Source of the DNA: Alphaproteobacteria bacterium
Lineage (GTDB): Bacteria; Pseudomonadota; Alphaproteobacteria; UBA1280; UBA6503
NCBI GenBank assembly: GCA_021774615.1
Contig: JAJFIW010000039.1
Span: 1 to 48,493 of the forward strand
Direction: 5' to 3'
Length of the DNA: 48,493 bases
Shown piece by piece: positions 39,980 to 48,493 of this stretch. Every line of letters starts with the position of its first letter. Position 1 is the stretch's first letter. A model generated the notes under the pieces. That model did no database searches. It worked only from the letters and a program-made list of their open reading frames with translations, and was not told where the DNA came from. The translations under genes and the position numbers were made by a program.

Positions 39980-40276
39980 CTATATCGGCATTTGGGTTAG
40001 CTGCTGGTAAGCAGAAACTGCACGGTCACGGACGGTAACTAGAGTTTGCAGCTTAATTTCGGCAGCGGTAACAGCTTCTACAACTTTATGCATAGGGATG
40101 TTTTCGCCTTGGGCTGCTGCTGCTGACATGTTCTCTGCTACTTCTTGTGCATTAACTGTGCTTTGTAGCGCTTGTTGCAATACTTCGCCAAAGGCTTTTT
40201 CTGGAGCAGTAGTTTTTTGGCTATTATCGAAGCTTGGCAACTGTGGCATTGCCATATTTACTTTATTTATAACCAT
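39980..40276 (-). CDS. fliE: Flagellar hook-basal body protein FliE
   Basis: The 98-residue protein shows the FliE pattern: FGEVLQQALQSTVNAQEVAE, then GENIPMHKVVEAVTAAEIKLQTLVTVRDRAVSAYQQLTQM with the terminal P(I). FliE joins the MS ring to the rod. It is third in flgB-flgC-fliE and overlaps no other gene. Flagellar type III export substrates lack a cleaved signal, consistent with the N-terminus. Confidence 0.93.
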   Translation of the reverse strand: MVINKVNMAMPQLPSFDNSQKTTAPEKAFGEVLQQALQSTVNAQEVAENMSAAAAQGENIPMHKVVEAVTAAEIKLQTLVTVRDRAVSAYQQLTQMPI

Positions 40277-40313
40277 TGTACTACTCCCCTATCTTTTTAT
40301 TATTAGAACTATT

Positions 40314-40724
40314 CTACCTCATAATGTCCATAGTACGAAGCATCAATTGTTTTGCGCTATCGATTGCTGACAAATTTGCCTCATACGAACGTGCGGCTTC
40401 CCTCATGTCTGCGCTTTCTAGCGCTGTATTAACATTTGGCATTAATACAAAACCATTCTCGTCGGCGAGAGGGTGAGTTGGTTCGTGTATTTGTTTAAAT
40501 GGTGTTTCAAAATCTTGCGTTATTCGAGCAAGCTTTACCTGTGCTGTACCGCTGCTACGGTCAACTTCGGGCTGCAAGAACACCACTTGGCGACGGTATG
40601 GTTCTTGCCCATTTGCACCTAAAACCGAGTCCGCATTAGCTATATTCTCAGAAATAACTTTCATCCGCGCACTTTGTACTCTAAGCCCACTGCCTGAGGC
40701 CTTCATTGCATTTATTAAATCCAT
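40314..40724 (-). CDS. flgC: Flagellar basal-body rod protein FlgC
   Basis: The 136-residue protein has the N-terminal NAMKASGSGLRVQSARMKVISENIANADS motif of rod proteins, GQEPYRRQVVFLQ in the middle, and a C-terminal MREAARSYEANLSAIDSAKQLMLRTMDI helix. FlgC is a proximal-rod subunit. It starts 14 bp after the flgB stop. Confidence 0.95.
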   Translation of the reverse strand: MDLINAMKASGSGLRVQSARMKVISENIANADSVLGANGQEPYRRQVVFLQPEVDRSSGTAQVKLARITQDFETPFKQIHEPTHPLADENGFVLMPNVNTALESADMREAARSYEANLSAIDSAKQLMLRTMDIMR

Positions 40725-40738
40725 GGTTCAATCTCCCC

Positions 40739-41128
40739 CTAGTTATTACGTACGACTAGTTGTTGCAGCTGCTTTTGTTTTGTATAAAGCTGCACCATAA
40801 GGCCGTAGTTCATTTGGATTTCATTTAATTTAAACATTTCTTCGTCAAGTTTAACCGAGTTACCATCATGGCGAATGTGGCTCTCGTCTTTAACAATTGA
40901 ACCACCCATACTAGCTGCACCTGAGCCTGCAAAATGCTTAGAATGGGTTGATTTAAGCGAATTATTTTTACTCGCAGACTTATTAGCTGTTAGCCTTTCA
41001 AAAGTCATATCCCGAGAAATATAGTTTGGTGTGTTAGCATTTGCCACATTGCTTGAAACAACGGTTTGCCGACCAATTAAATGGTCCATACGATTACCTA
41101 AAGCGGCAACTAAACTTATGTCAGCCAT
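40739..41128 (-). CDS. flgB: Flagellar basal-body rod protein FlgB
   Basis: The 129-residue protein has RMDHLIGRQTVVSSNVANANTPNY near the N-terminus (the rod-protein SNxANxxTP motif) and LDEEMFKLNEIQMNYGLMVQL near the C-terminus. It is the first gene of the flgB-flgC-fliE unit and lies behind a sigma-54 type promoter. GGGGAGAG lies nine bases before the ATG. Confidence 0.94.
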   Translation of the reverse strand: MADISLVAALGNRMDHLIGRQTVVSSNVANANTPNYISRDMTFERLTANKSASKNNSLKSTHSKHFAGSGAASMGGSIVKDESHIRHDGNSVKLDEEMFKLNEIQMNYGLMVQLYTKQKQLQQLVVRNN

Positions 41129-41179
41129 TGGTTCTCTCCCCTTTTTGCTGATTAGTTATTATTCTCCCGCCTAACAATA

Positions 41180-41195
41180 TGCACAAGCTGTGCCA
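41180..41195 (-). promoter_or_regulatory. Sigma-54 (RpoN) type promoter of flgBC-fliE
   Basis: On the minus strand TGGCACAGCTTGTGCA has GG and GC elements at the -24/-12 spacing of the consensus. It lies about 50 bp upstream of the flgB ATG. RpoN control of middle flagellar genes is usual in alphaproteobacteria such as Caulobacter. Confidence 0.62.
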
Positions 41196-41321
41196 ATAAT
41201 AGTCCACTGCTTATTTTATTTTTATTTGCTAGCTAGCTTTATAAAAGGTAAAGTCTGTTATTAAGTTCTAATTTTTCTTTTCTTTTTCTACCTTTTTTTC
41301 TTCTTTTCACGAGGAACTAAC

Positions 41322-42776
41322 ATGAAAACTATTCAAAATAGATGCAGTGCATTCGGCACTATATTATTCTTTATTGTTTTATTTTTTGTCCCTATATCAG
41401 CTCAAGCTGACCATGGCACTTTGCCCGAAGTAATGAACTCAGTAGTGCACATTTCTGGCCATAAAAGTATAAGTGCTGACGGTAAGTACGAAAGTAGTAT
41501 TGGCACAGGCTATATTGTCGCAGTAGAAGATGACCGCGTCATTATCGCAACAAATTGCCATGTGGTTTGTGGTCTAGCTTTTACATGGGTTCACACCCAT
41601 GAAGGTTCAAAAGCCAACAAAAGAATTGGCGCTACATTCCTAATGGGCGACTTAGCCCAAGACATCGCCTTTTTAAGTGTACCGCACTTTGATGGTGCTG
41701 AACCTCTAAAGCTACTTGATGGTAAAGTCAATATTGGTGAGCATGCAGTTGTTATTGGTAGCCCTAACGGTTTTACCTTCTCGGTATCGAAAGGGGTTAT
41801 TTCTTACCCTGAACGCCCCACGGGTAAAGGTATCCAGTTTATATCACACCAAACGGATGCCGCTATAAACAAAGGTAACTCTGGTGGCCCATTACTAGTT
41901 AACCGCAATGGTGAATATGTAGTAGCTGGTATGAACACTATGATTTATAGTAAAGCTGGTGAAAACAACGGCCTTGGATTTTCGGTAGTATCTACCGATA
42001 TTATTGATGTTCTAGACCACCTACTGGCAGGCACAGAACCTACTCGTAATTCCTTAGGAGTAGCTATTGATAACCTCTCAATAAAAGCAGCAAAAGCACT
42101 TAATGTGCCAAGCTCTTATTTAGACCAAGGAATAACAGGTGTTTATGTATCGTCAATAGTACCAAACAGTAGCGCTGCTAAAGTCAAAATGCAGCCTATG
42201 GATATTATTCTGCAAGTTGGCGATACCTCTATAAGATCTACTGCTGACGCGATAAGTGCAGTACAAAAAGTTAGGCCTAACCATTTAGTACATCTACGTA
42301 TCATGCGTGGTGATAAGATGGTAGACACTTATGTCATTGGTATTAACACATGGGGCTTTAAACAAGAAGCAGTAAAATACCCCAAAATAGGCAAAATGGT
42401 GGCTTTGGTTGCCAATAAATTTGGAGTTATTCTTGCTAACCCTGCAACTCCTGGTTATTTGAAATTATATGCTCCGCATATGGAAGCAACCGATTACCAA
42501 ATGGTTATGTCTCCAGTAGTAACAATGGTCGTCAACAAAAGTAATGCTCATAAAGCCGGTATACGTACTGGCCAATTTATAAGCGGCATCTTTATTGAGG
42601 GCATGCCTAAGGTTGCAGTTACTAACCAAAAGTCTCTGCTAGAGGCGCTAGACCAAGCAGCAGCAGAAGGTTCAGACACTTCTACTGTAGCATTGCAACT
42701 GAAAAAGTTTACCCAAGAAACCAAAGATGGTCCTTTTAAATTAGTCACTTCGATTGTAACAATTGATTTGGACTAA
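41322..42776 (+). CDS. Secreted HtrA/Deg-type serine protease
   Basis: The 484-residue protein has a signal peptide ending near AQA (about residue 29), a trypsin-like domain with His80 (TNCHVV), Asp114 (LAQDIAFL) and Ser187 (KGNSGGPLL), and two PDZ-like regions (about 255-340 and 395-480). The first PDZ has GITGVYVSSIVPNSSAAKV. It would act as a periplasmic chaperone-protease on misfolded envelope proteins. It is somewhat diverged from DegP, and the second PDZ is weak. The upstream leader has a long pyrimidine tract (41272-41308), and a strong terminator follows. Confidence 0.88.
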   Translation: MKTIQNRCSAFGTILFFIVLFFVPISAQADHGTLPEVMNSVVHISGHKSISADGKYESSIGTGYIVAVEDDRVIIATNCHVVCGLAFTWVHTHEGSKANKRIGATFLMGDLAQDIAFLSVPHFDGAEPLKLLDGKVNIGEHAVVIGSPNGFTFSVSKGVISYPERPTGKGIQFISHQTDAAINKGNSGGPLLVNRNGEYVVAGMNTMIYSKAGENNGLGFSVVSTDIIDVLDHLLAGTEPTRNSLGVAIDNLSIKAAKALNVPSSYLDQGITGVYVSSIVPNSSAAKVKMQPMDIILQVGDTSIRSTADAISAVQKVRPNHLVHLRIMRGDKMVDTYVIGINTWGFKQEAVKYPKIGKMVALVANKFGVILANPATPGYLKLYAPHMEATDYQMVMSPVVTMVVNKSNAHKAGIRTGQFISGIFIEGMPKVAVTNQKSLLEALDQAAAEGSDTSTVALQLKKFTQETKDGPFKLVTSIVTIDLD

Positions 42777-42796
42777 ATAAGGTACCAGAAAGCGAT

Positions 42797-42825
42797 AAAA
42801 AGCCCCCGCACTGCGGGGGCTTTTT
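42797..42825 (+). terminator. Bidirectional terminator
   Basis: AAAAAGCCCCCGCA pairs with TGCGGGGGCTTTTT around a C. It separates the protease gene and the convergent aconitase gene. Confidence 0.85.
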
Positions 42826-42851
42826 ACTTTGCACAACTTAAATATCTATTA

Positions 42852-45119
42852 CTAAGATTTACGCAAAGTATTTAACGCTGACCCATCTTTAAACCATTGG
42901 ATTTGGTCTTCGTTAAACGAGTGCTTTAACTTAATCTCAACACTACTACCGTCTTTATGTTTAATAACAGCGGTTACATATTCACCCGGCACAAGGTGCT
43001 CGGCTAAGCCAGTTAGGCTAATGCGGTCATCTTCCTCGATAAGGTCGTAGTCGGCTGGGTTAACAAAGTTAAATGCTAGTACCCCTTGTTTTTTCAGGTT
43101 AGATTCGTGGATACGGGCAAAACTACGAGTAATCACCGCTTGGCAACCCAGAAAACGTGGGCTCATGGCTGCGTGCTCACGGCTCGAACCCTCACCGTAG
43201 TTTTCGTCACCAATTGCAATCCAGCCCATACCTTGCTCTTTATAGTGCTTTGCAACTTCGTTAAATTGCTTGGTCTGGCCGTCTACTTGGTCTTTACCTC
43301 TTCCTGCTTCACCACTAAAGGCATTAATTGCGCCTGAAAACATATTGTCGGAGATATTCTCGAGGTGACCACGGTATTTTAACCATGGGCCTGCCGGAGA
43401 AATATGGTCGGTAGTACATTTACCTTTAGCTTTAAGCAAAACTGGCATATCGCTAAAGTCGCCACCATTCCACGCAGTAAACGGGTTAAGCAACTGTAAG
43501 CGATCTGACTTATCAGCTACTTTTACTTCAACCTTGCCGCCATCAGCAACAGGTGCTTGGAAGCTTTTGCTGTCTATCTCGTAGCCTTTAGTTGGTACTT
43601 CTGGCACATGGCCTGGGTCTTTAAAAGTAAACTCGCCTTTTTCGGTTTCAATTGCAGTTGCAAATGGGTCAAGGTCTAGTCTACCGTGGAATGCATATGC
43701 CATAACCGTTTCGGGGCTTGCTATAAACGAGCAAGTTTTAGGGTTACCATCGTTACGTTTAGGGAAATTACGGTTAAACGAGCTAATAATACTATTTATT
43801 TCGCCCTCTTTAATGTCGTGACGACGCCATTGACCAATACAAGGCCCACAAGCATTTGCAAGCACTGTAGCACCTAGTTTCTCAAGCTTACCTAGAATAC
43901 CATCTCGTTCGATTGTTGCTCGCACCTGTTCAGAACCCGGAGTTATCAACAATGGCATTTTTAGCTTTGCACCAGCCTCTAGAGCTTGCTCGGCCATATT
44001 AGAAATACGCCCCATATCTTCATATGAAGAGTTAGTGCAGCTACCAATCAATGCACTAGTAAGCGTAGCAGGCCAGCCGCCCTTTTCTATATGTTCTGCC
44101 ATTTTGCCAACAGGCGCTGCTAAATCAGGAGTATGGGGCCCCACCACATGTGGTTCTAGAGTTGTAAGATCAATATCGATAACTTTTTCGTAGTATTTCT
44201 CAGGACTAGATAAAACTTCTGCATCCGCAGCAAGTAGGTCAACATTTGCATTAATAGTACTTAATATATCACCACTGTTTGTAGCATTAAGGTAAGTTTC
44301 CATCCGTTCATCATGAGGGAAGATAGATGTAGTAGCACCAAGCTCGGCACCCATATTACAAATAGTTGCTTTACCTGTGCAACTAATAGACTTGCACCCC
44401 TCACCAAAGTATTCGATAACACGGTTTGTACCACCAGCAACGGTTAGGATGTCGAGCAGTTTTAAAATAACGTCTTTTGGAGCAGTCCAACCTTTAAGTT
44501 CGCCAGTTAGACGAACCCCAACGATTGTTGGATGTAATACGTCCCACGGCATATCGACCATAACATCGACAGCGTCAGCACCACCAACACCTGAGGCAAA
44601 AGAACCTAAACCACCAGCATTAGGGGTGTGCGAGTCGGTACCAATCATCATTTGTCCGGGGAATGCGTATTGTTCGAGCACTACTTGGTGGATAATCCCC
44701 GAGCCTGGCTTCCAAAAACCAAATTTGTATTTAGTCGCCGATGATGACAGAAAATCGTAAACCTCTTTGTTTTCGCTATTTGCTATATCTAAATCTTGAG
44801 AAGCACCTTGTTCGGCACGAATAAGGTGGTCGCAATGGATTGTTACAGGCACAGCAGCTTCGCTACGGTTAGCAAGCATAAACTGCAAAATAGCCATTTG
44901 TGCAGTTGCGTCTTGTAATGCAACCCGGTCTGGGCGGAGCGAAATATAGCTTTTACCTGCTTCAAGTTCGGCATTCTGAGGGTCATCTAAATGGCCGTAA
45001 ATAACTTTTTCTGCCAGTGTTAGTGGGCGGTTAAGCCTACCTCGTACAACTTCCAGACGTTGGCGCATTTTATTATATACATTATTAACAAATGCTGGTG
45101 TGCTTGCTATATTATCCAT
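42852..45119 (-). CDS. acn: Mitochondrial-type aconitate hydratase
   Basis: The protein has about 755 residues from the ATG at 45119, chosen because GGGGAG lies upstream and known family members begin there; an ATG at 45161 would add 14 residues. The signatures are of the mitochondrial (ACO2) aconitase subfamily: PDRVALQDATAQMAILQFM, TIHCDHLI, GTDSHTPNAGGLG and GADAVDVM. Fe-S ligands are in GSCTNSSYED and ACGPCIGQW, and SFNRNFPKRNDGNP is present. It isomerises citrate to isocitrate in the TCA cycle. Most alphaproteobacteria use the longer AcnA (about 890 residues), so this form is unusual. Confidence 0.95.
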   Translation of the reverse strand: MDNIASTPAFVNNVYNKMRQRLEVVRGRLNRPLTLAEKVIYGHLDDPQNAELEAGKSYISLRPDRVALQDATAQMAILQFMLANRSEAAVPVTIHCDHLIRAEQGASQDLDIANSENKEVYDFLSSSATKYKFGFWKPGSGIIHQVVLEQYAFPGQMMIGTDSHTPNAGGLGSFASGVGGADAVDVMVDMPWDVLHPTIVGVRLTGELKGWTAPKDVILKLLDILTVAGGTNRVIEYFGEGCKSISCTGKATICNMGAELGATTSIFPHDERMETYLNATNSGDILSTINANVDLLAADAEVLSSPEKYYEKVIDIDLTTLEPHVVGPHTPDLAAPVGKMAEHIEKGGWPATLTSALIGSCTNSSYEDMGRISNMAEQALEAGAKLKMPLLITPGSEQVRATIERDGILGKLEKLGATVLANACGPCIGQWRRHDIKEGEINSIISSFNRNFPKRNDGNPKTCSFIASPETVMAYAFHGRLDLDPFATAIETEKGEFTFKDPGHVPEVPTKGYEIDSKSFQAPVADGGKVEVKVADKSDRLQLLNPFTAWNGGDFSDMPVLLKAKGKCTTDHISPAGPWLKYRGHLENISDNMFSGAINAFSGEAGRGKDQVDGQTKQFNEVAKHYKEQGMGWIAIGDENYGEGSSREHAAMSPRFLGCQAVITRSFARIHESNLKKQGVLAFNFVNPADYDLIEEDDRISLTGLAEHLVPGEYVTAVIKHKDGSSVEIKLKHSFNEDQIQWFKDGSALNTLRKS

Positions 45120-45266
45120 TTTAACGGACGACTCCCCTATGGTGTTTTTATAATTATGCATATACTCTAACGCAGCTGTTCAGCAAAATCAATTCGGCTG
45201 ATTACTTGTAAATAGATTATCCTTTAGTTATTCTAACTATTATTCATAAAAATAAGCGGGGTCACT

Positions 45267-46787
45267 ATGCCAAAGCAAACTCTAAACCTATTTAAGCTCC
45301 ACGAAGCCGCACCCGCTGGTGGTACGGGGCGAATGTTTATTAAAGGCAATGCGGAAGATACAATCTGCAATAGCCCTTTGGCCGATAGCCACCTCCTTAG
45401 CCTAGCGCAAGCAAGCACCGAACAAGCAGATATTATTGCACATGCAGCACAAGAGGCTTTCCTTATATGGCGCAATGTTCCCGCACCAAAGCGAGCCCAA
45501 GTTATAAAAACCATCGCAAAGCATATCCAAAAAAACAGCGACAGCCTTGCCAGACTGATGACTGTTGAAATGGGCAAACCCTTCTGGGAAGCAAAAGCAG
45601 AAGTTGCCGGCGTAATAAACACTGCAAACTATGCTGCAAGTTTATTTCACACTATTGGTGGTGGGCAGTTCCCAAGTGGTCGCGAAAATGTAGAATTATC
45701 CGAAAAGTGGCACCCTTTAGGGCCAGTATTAGTCGTAACCGCATTTAACTTCCCCTATGCTTTATGGGCGTGGAATGCTTTTATCGCACTTATCTGCGGT
45801 AATAGTGTAGTTTGGAAACCAGCCCCACAAACACCACTTTGCGCAATCGCAATACAACAAGTTATAGCAGAAGCATTAAAAGAGCACCCCGAAGCCCCCG
45901 AAGGGTTACTATCATACATAATAGGTAGCAACGATGATGTTGCAATTCCACTAGTTAACAACCCAATTTTCCCGCTAGTTTCTGCTACTGGTAGCACACC
46001 TATGGGGCTGGCTGTTAATAAAGCCGTAAGCGCACGCCTTGGGCGCACAATTCTCGAGCTTGGCGGCAATGGGGCGGCCTTATTTACCCCTAGTGCTAAC
46101 AAAGAGCAAGCCCTGCGTTTAGCATTTTTTAGTGCAACCCTTAATAGCGGGCAGCGCTGCACAGCACTACGGCGCTTACTTGTGCACGAATCACTGTTTA
46201 CTGAAATAACAAACCGTCTTAATAATGCATTTAACAGCTGGCCTGTGGGTGATGTTTACCAAGAAGGGCATAGGCTTTCAACGTTGGTAGATGAAGCCGC
46301 AGCACAGCGTTTTAATACAAAGATAGAGTCTTTGCGTAAAGATAACGTCGAACTTTTTACATCTAATGTAGAACTACCAAACGAAGGGCACTATGTGCAC
46401 CCTTGTTTAGCACTGCTAGACAAAGATGCCCCCCAACCCCAAGAAGAAACCTTTGGGCCATTACTATATATTCAACCTTATAGCTCATTAGATGAAGCTA
46501 TCGAAAAACACAACGCCGTGCCACAAGGGTTGTCAGCTGGTATTTTTAGTAATGATTTAAACGAAGTTCACCGCTTTACAAGCGTGGGTGGTGGAGAGAG
46601 CGGAGTAACCATGATAAATGATAATACTGGCGGCCCTGAGGTTATGGTTGCCTTTGGTGGTATTAAAAACTCAGGCATTGGCTCGGAAAAGGGTAGCGAT
46701 AGTTGGAAACAATATATGCGTCGCCAGTCAATAATGACAAACTACCAAAATAACCAGCCAAGCGATATGGGTATTAATTTTAAATAA
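45267..46787 (+). CDS. ALDH7-family aldehyde dehydrogenase (likely alpha-aminoadipic semialdehyde dehydrogenase)
   Basis: The 506-residue NAD-dependent dehydrogenase has Asn161 (TAFNFP), the general base Glu264 (LELGGNG) and the nucleophile Cys298 (SGQRCTALRRL). The stretches WHPLGPVLVVTAFNFPYALW, AWNAFIALICGNSVVWKP and GSDSWKQYMRRQSIMTNY match the antiquitin (ALDH7) subfamily best. That points to oxidation of L-2-aminoadipate 6-semialdehyde (piperideine-6-carboxylate) in lysine degradation. A role in betaine aldehyde or another semialdehyde is possible. It diverges from acn and is monocistronic as far as seen. Confidence 0.85.
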   Translation: MPKQTLNLFKLHEAAPAGGTGRMFIKGNAEDTICNSPLADSHLLSLAQASTEQADIIAHAAQEAFLIWRNVPAPKRAQVIKTIAKHIQKNSDSLARLMTVEMGKPFWEAKAEVAGVINTANYAASLFHTIGGGQFPSGRENVELSEKWHPLGPVLVVTAFNFPYALWAWNAFIALICGNSVVWKPAPQTPLCAIAIQQVIAEALKEHPEAPEGLLSYIIGSNDDVAIPLVNNPIFPLVSATGSTPMGLAVNKAVSARLGRTILELGGNGAALFTPSANKEQALRLAFFSATLNSGQRCTALRRLLVHESLFTEITNRLNNAFNSWPVGDVYQEGHRLSTLVDEAAAQRFNTKIESLRKDNVELFTSNVELPNEGHYVHPCLALLDKDAPQPQEETFGPLLYIQPYSSLDEAIEKHNAVPQGLSAGIFSNDLNEVHRFTSVGGGESGVTMINDNTGGPEVMVAFGGIKNSGIGSEKGSDSWKQYMRRQSIMTNYQNNQPSDMGINFK

Positions 46788-46907
46788 AATTAACTCGTGG
46801 TAGAGTTTTATAGACAAGAACTTAGCCTTTTAGTATATTATATGAAAATATTTAAGCTGATGGTCTATTTCCATTAAAATGTTTCTTCAAGTAGGGCAAA
46901 CAAAATA

Positions 46908-47435
46908 ATGACCAAGAAAAATAATAAAGTTACTAAGCCAGATTCTGACCGCAGAGACTTCCTAACTGACGTAACAGTTGCCTTTGGTGCAGCTGGTGCT
47001 GTTTGCGCAGCATACCCATTTGTTAAATCCATGAGCCCTGCGGCTAATGTTAAAGCGCAATCAACCACCACAGTTGACATATCAGACCTTGACGAAGGCA
47101 TGAGCAAAACAATTGTTTGGCGTGGTAAACCAGTTTTCATTAAACACCGTACTAAACAAGAAATTGCCGAAATGGCAAAGGTTGATGTTTCAGTACTTCG
47201 TGACCCTCAGACCGACAAAGAGCGGGTTCAGAACGAGAAATATCTTGTAGCAATTGCTGTTTGCACTCATTTAGGCTGTGTGCCAATTGATGGTGGCAAC
47301 TACGAAGGCTGGCTATGCCCATGCCACGGTTCGCAATTTGATGCATCAGGGCGTATCCGCAAGGGGCCTGCACCAACAAACTTAGAAGTACCGCCTTATG
47401 TTTACTTAGACGATACAACTATTAAAATAGGCTAA
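46908..47435 (+). CDS. petA: Ubiquinol-cytochrome c reductase Rieske iron-sulfur subunit
   Basis: The 175-residue protein has a twin-arginine N-terminus (DRRDFLTDVTVAFG) with one membrane anchor. The Rieske cluster is bound by Cys119 and His121 (CTHLGC, with Cys124 as the disulfide partner) and Cys137 and His140 (CPCHGS, with Cys139). The mid-protein insertion and the GPAPTNLEVPPY end are standard. It delivers electrons from ubiquinol to cytochrome c1 in the bc1 complex. It is followed by a GNAT gene before petB. Confidence 0.97.
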   Translation: MTKKNNKVTKPDSDRRDFLTDVTVAFGAAGAVCAAYPFVKSMSPAANVKAQSTTTVDISDLDEGMSKTIVWRGKPVFIKHRTKQEIAEMAKVDVSVLRDPQTDKERVQNEKYLVAIAVCTHLGCVPIDGGNYEGWLCPCHGSQFDASGRIRKGPAPTNLEVPPYVYLDDTTIKIG

Positions 47436-47471
47436 TTAGGTAATTCCCTTTTTTGCCAAAGGAACAAAAAA

Positions 47472-48047
47472 TTGCAGGAGGAAACCCAACCAAAGGAAAT
47501 TACTTTAAAGAATGGCTTTAAGGTTATTATTCGTGGTGCTACACCTGATGATGCCGAAGCTGTTTTAGCGTTAAAGATGGATATCCTAAGGCAAGGCATT
47601 TACGATGCATTACTATCAGAAGAATATACTTTTGATGCTGCCCAAGAAGCCTTATGGATAGAACATAGCTTAACCTCTAGTAATAACTTTATGGTAGTTG
47701 CAACCATTAATAATAGCATTGTGGGAGTACTGTATTTCCAGATATCTCACGAGCTACGCTGCAACCATTGGGGTGAATTTGGAATGGGGATTAACGAGTC
47801 CTCGCGAGGATTAGGTATAGGGACAGCAATGCTAGAAGCATTGTTTAAGTGGGGTGAAACCCACCCTAAGTTAGAAAAGATTTGCTTAAAGGTTTTCGAT
47901 GTAAACCCTGAAGCACATAAGCTTTATCAGCGGCTTGGCTTTATTGAAGAAGGCCGCTTAAAGAAATGCCTAAAAATGGGCAACGGGATATACAGCGATG
48001 CTATCCTGATGGCCAAGTTTATAAATAAAAAGAAAAGTGGTACTTAA
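47472..48047 (+). CDS. GNAT family acetyltransferase inserted between petA and petB
   Basis: The 191-residue RimJ/RimL-like N-acetyltransferase has a strand with IIRGATPDDAEAVLALK, motif A GINESSRGLGIGTAML, and a C-terminal NPEAHKLYQRLGFIEEGRLKK typical of this family. The start is TTG, with AAAGGA eight bases upstream. It lies 36 bp after petA and 3 bp before petB, so it is read with the bc1 operon. The substrate is unknown: a ribosomal protein, a metabolite or an antibiotic are all possible. Confidence 0.82.
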   Translation: MQEETQPKEITLKNGFKVIIRGATPDDAEAVLALKMDILRQGIYDALLSEEYTFDAAQEALWIEHSLTSSNNFMVVATINNSIVGVLYFQISHELRCNHWGEFGMGINESSRGLGIGTAMLEALFKWGETHPKLEKICLKVFDVNPEAHKLYQRLGFIEEGRLKKCLKMGNGIYSDAILMAKFINKKKSGT

Positions 48048-48050
48048 ACG

Positions 48051-48493
48051 ATGAGCAACTTTATCACATGGTTTGATGAGAGACTTCCTATTTTTACGTT
48101 CGCCAAACATAGCTTAAAAGATTACCCAACCCCAAAAAATCTTAATTATTGGTGGAATTTTGGTTCTTTAGCTGGGATTGCTCTTGTTATCCAAATTGTA
48201 ACAGGCATCTTCCTTGCGATGCACTACAAGCCAGACTCGGCGCTAGCTTTTGACTCTATCCAACACATTATGCGTGATGTGGAGTGGGGTTGGTTATTGC
48301 GTTATATGCATATGGTTGGCTCGCACCTTTTCTTTATTGTAGTTTATATCCACATTTTCCGTGGCCTTTACTTTGGTTCGTACAAACAACCACGTGAAGT
48401 TTTATGGTGGATGGGTGTTATTATCCTATTCCTGATGATCTTAACCTCTTTTATGGGCTACGTTTTACCATGGGGCCAAATGAGTTATTGGGG
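48051..48493 (+). CDS. petB: Cytochrome b of the bc1 complex, 3' end missing
   Basis: The frame is open from the ATG (3 bp after the GNAT stop) to the end of the window, 147 codons. It reads [15 protein letters not shown], then [16 protein letters not shown], the first haem-ligand helix region [20 protein letters not shown], and [12 protein letters not shown], all highly conserved in cytochrome b. It holds two b haems and the quinol sites. The rest, including the PEWY loop, is outside. Confidence 0.96.
   Translation, partial: MSNFITWFDERLPIFTFAKHSLKDYPTPKNLNYWWNFGSLAGIALVIQIVTGIFLAMHYKPDSALAFDSIQHIMRDVEWGWLLRYMHMVGSHLFFIVVYIHIFRGLYFGSYKQPREVLWWMGVIILFLMILTSFMGYVLPWGQMSYW

Overview
The window looks like a chromosomal segment of an AT-rich, flagellated, aerobic alphaproteobacterium. 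The evidence is the gene order ribF-ileS-lspA-(DUF3035 lipoprotein)-M16 peptidases, a separate rplU-rpmA-obgE cluster, flgB-flgC-fliE, and a petA/petB (cytochrome bc1) operon. The organism is Gram-negative (lipoprotein processing, M23 and HtrA-type periplasmic enzymes). I cannot name the genus. Intact flagellar genes and several small accessory genes argue against a strongly reduced endosymbiont. I recognised no tRNA, rRNA, CRISPR array or insertion sequence.

Layout. 1-836: the end of glyoxalase II (gloB) and a small membrane protein. 837-1127: a likely small RNA gene and terminators. 1128-6136: seven minus-strand genes that look like part of a podovirus (T7-type) head module: portal, scaffold, small virion-type proteins and a degenerate KdsB-like protein, with no capsid or terminase. 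6337-9920: a very large unknown lipoprotein translationally coupled to a TrmN6-like methyltransferase. 9880-14021: priA, then DUF484-xerC. 14124-15445: small accessory genes, including a divergent ASCH/GNAT pair only 38 bp apart. 15522-17380: rplU-rpmA-obgE. 17587-23280: a DUF2059 protein, a J-domain protein, folC, a GT39/ArnT-like glycosyltransferase and an M23 peptidase.

23281-25741 is the oddest stretch. It holds tiny membrane-protein genes, a secreted Gly/Asp-repeat protein with a His/Cys-rich tail, and about 750 bp with no conventional gene but several structured RNA candidates. Two promoters here (24235 and 25211) are followed by nearly the same early transcribed sequence, a short hairpin with a U-run, further hairpins and a Shine-Dalgarno site. 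One leads into the secreted protein and the other into an 11-codon ORF. Related C/U-rich, G-poor tracts precede several other envelope or accessory genes in the window.

25742-37095: xseA, an inactive M16 subunit, an inserted block (two tandem membrane paralogs and an EamA transporter), the active M16 peptidase, DUF3035 lipoprotein, lspA, ileS and a shortened ribF. 37185-39872: three small 4-TM proteins and a secreted protein with three near-identical 77-residue repeats, bracketed by about 94-bp direct repeats carrying a terminator. 39980-41195: flgBC-fliE behind a good sigma-54 type promoter. 41322-48493: an HtrA-like protease, a mitochondrial-type aconitase, an ALDH7-family dehydrogenase, and petA and petB with a GNAT acetyltransferase gene between them (petB runs off the end).

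All calls rest on reading sequence and remembered family motifs. No database search or folding program was run.
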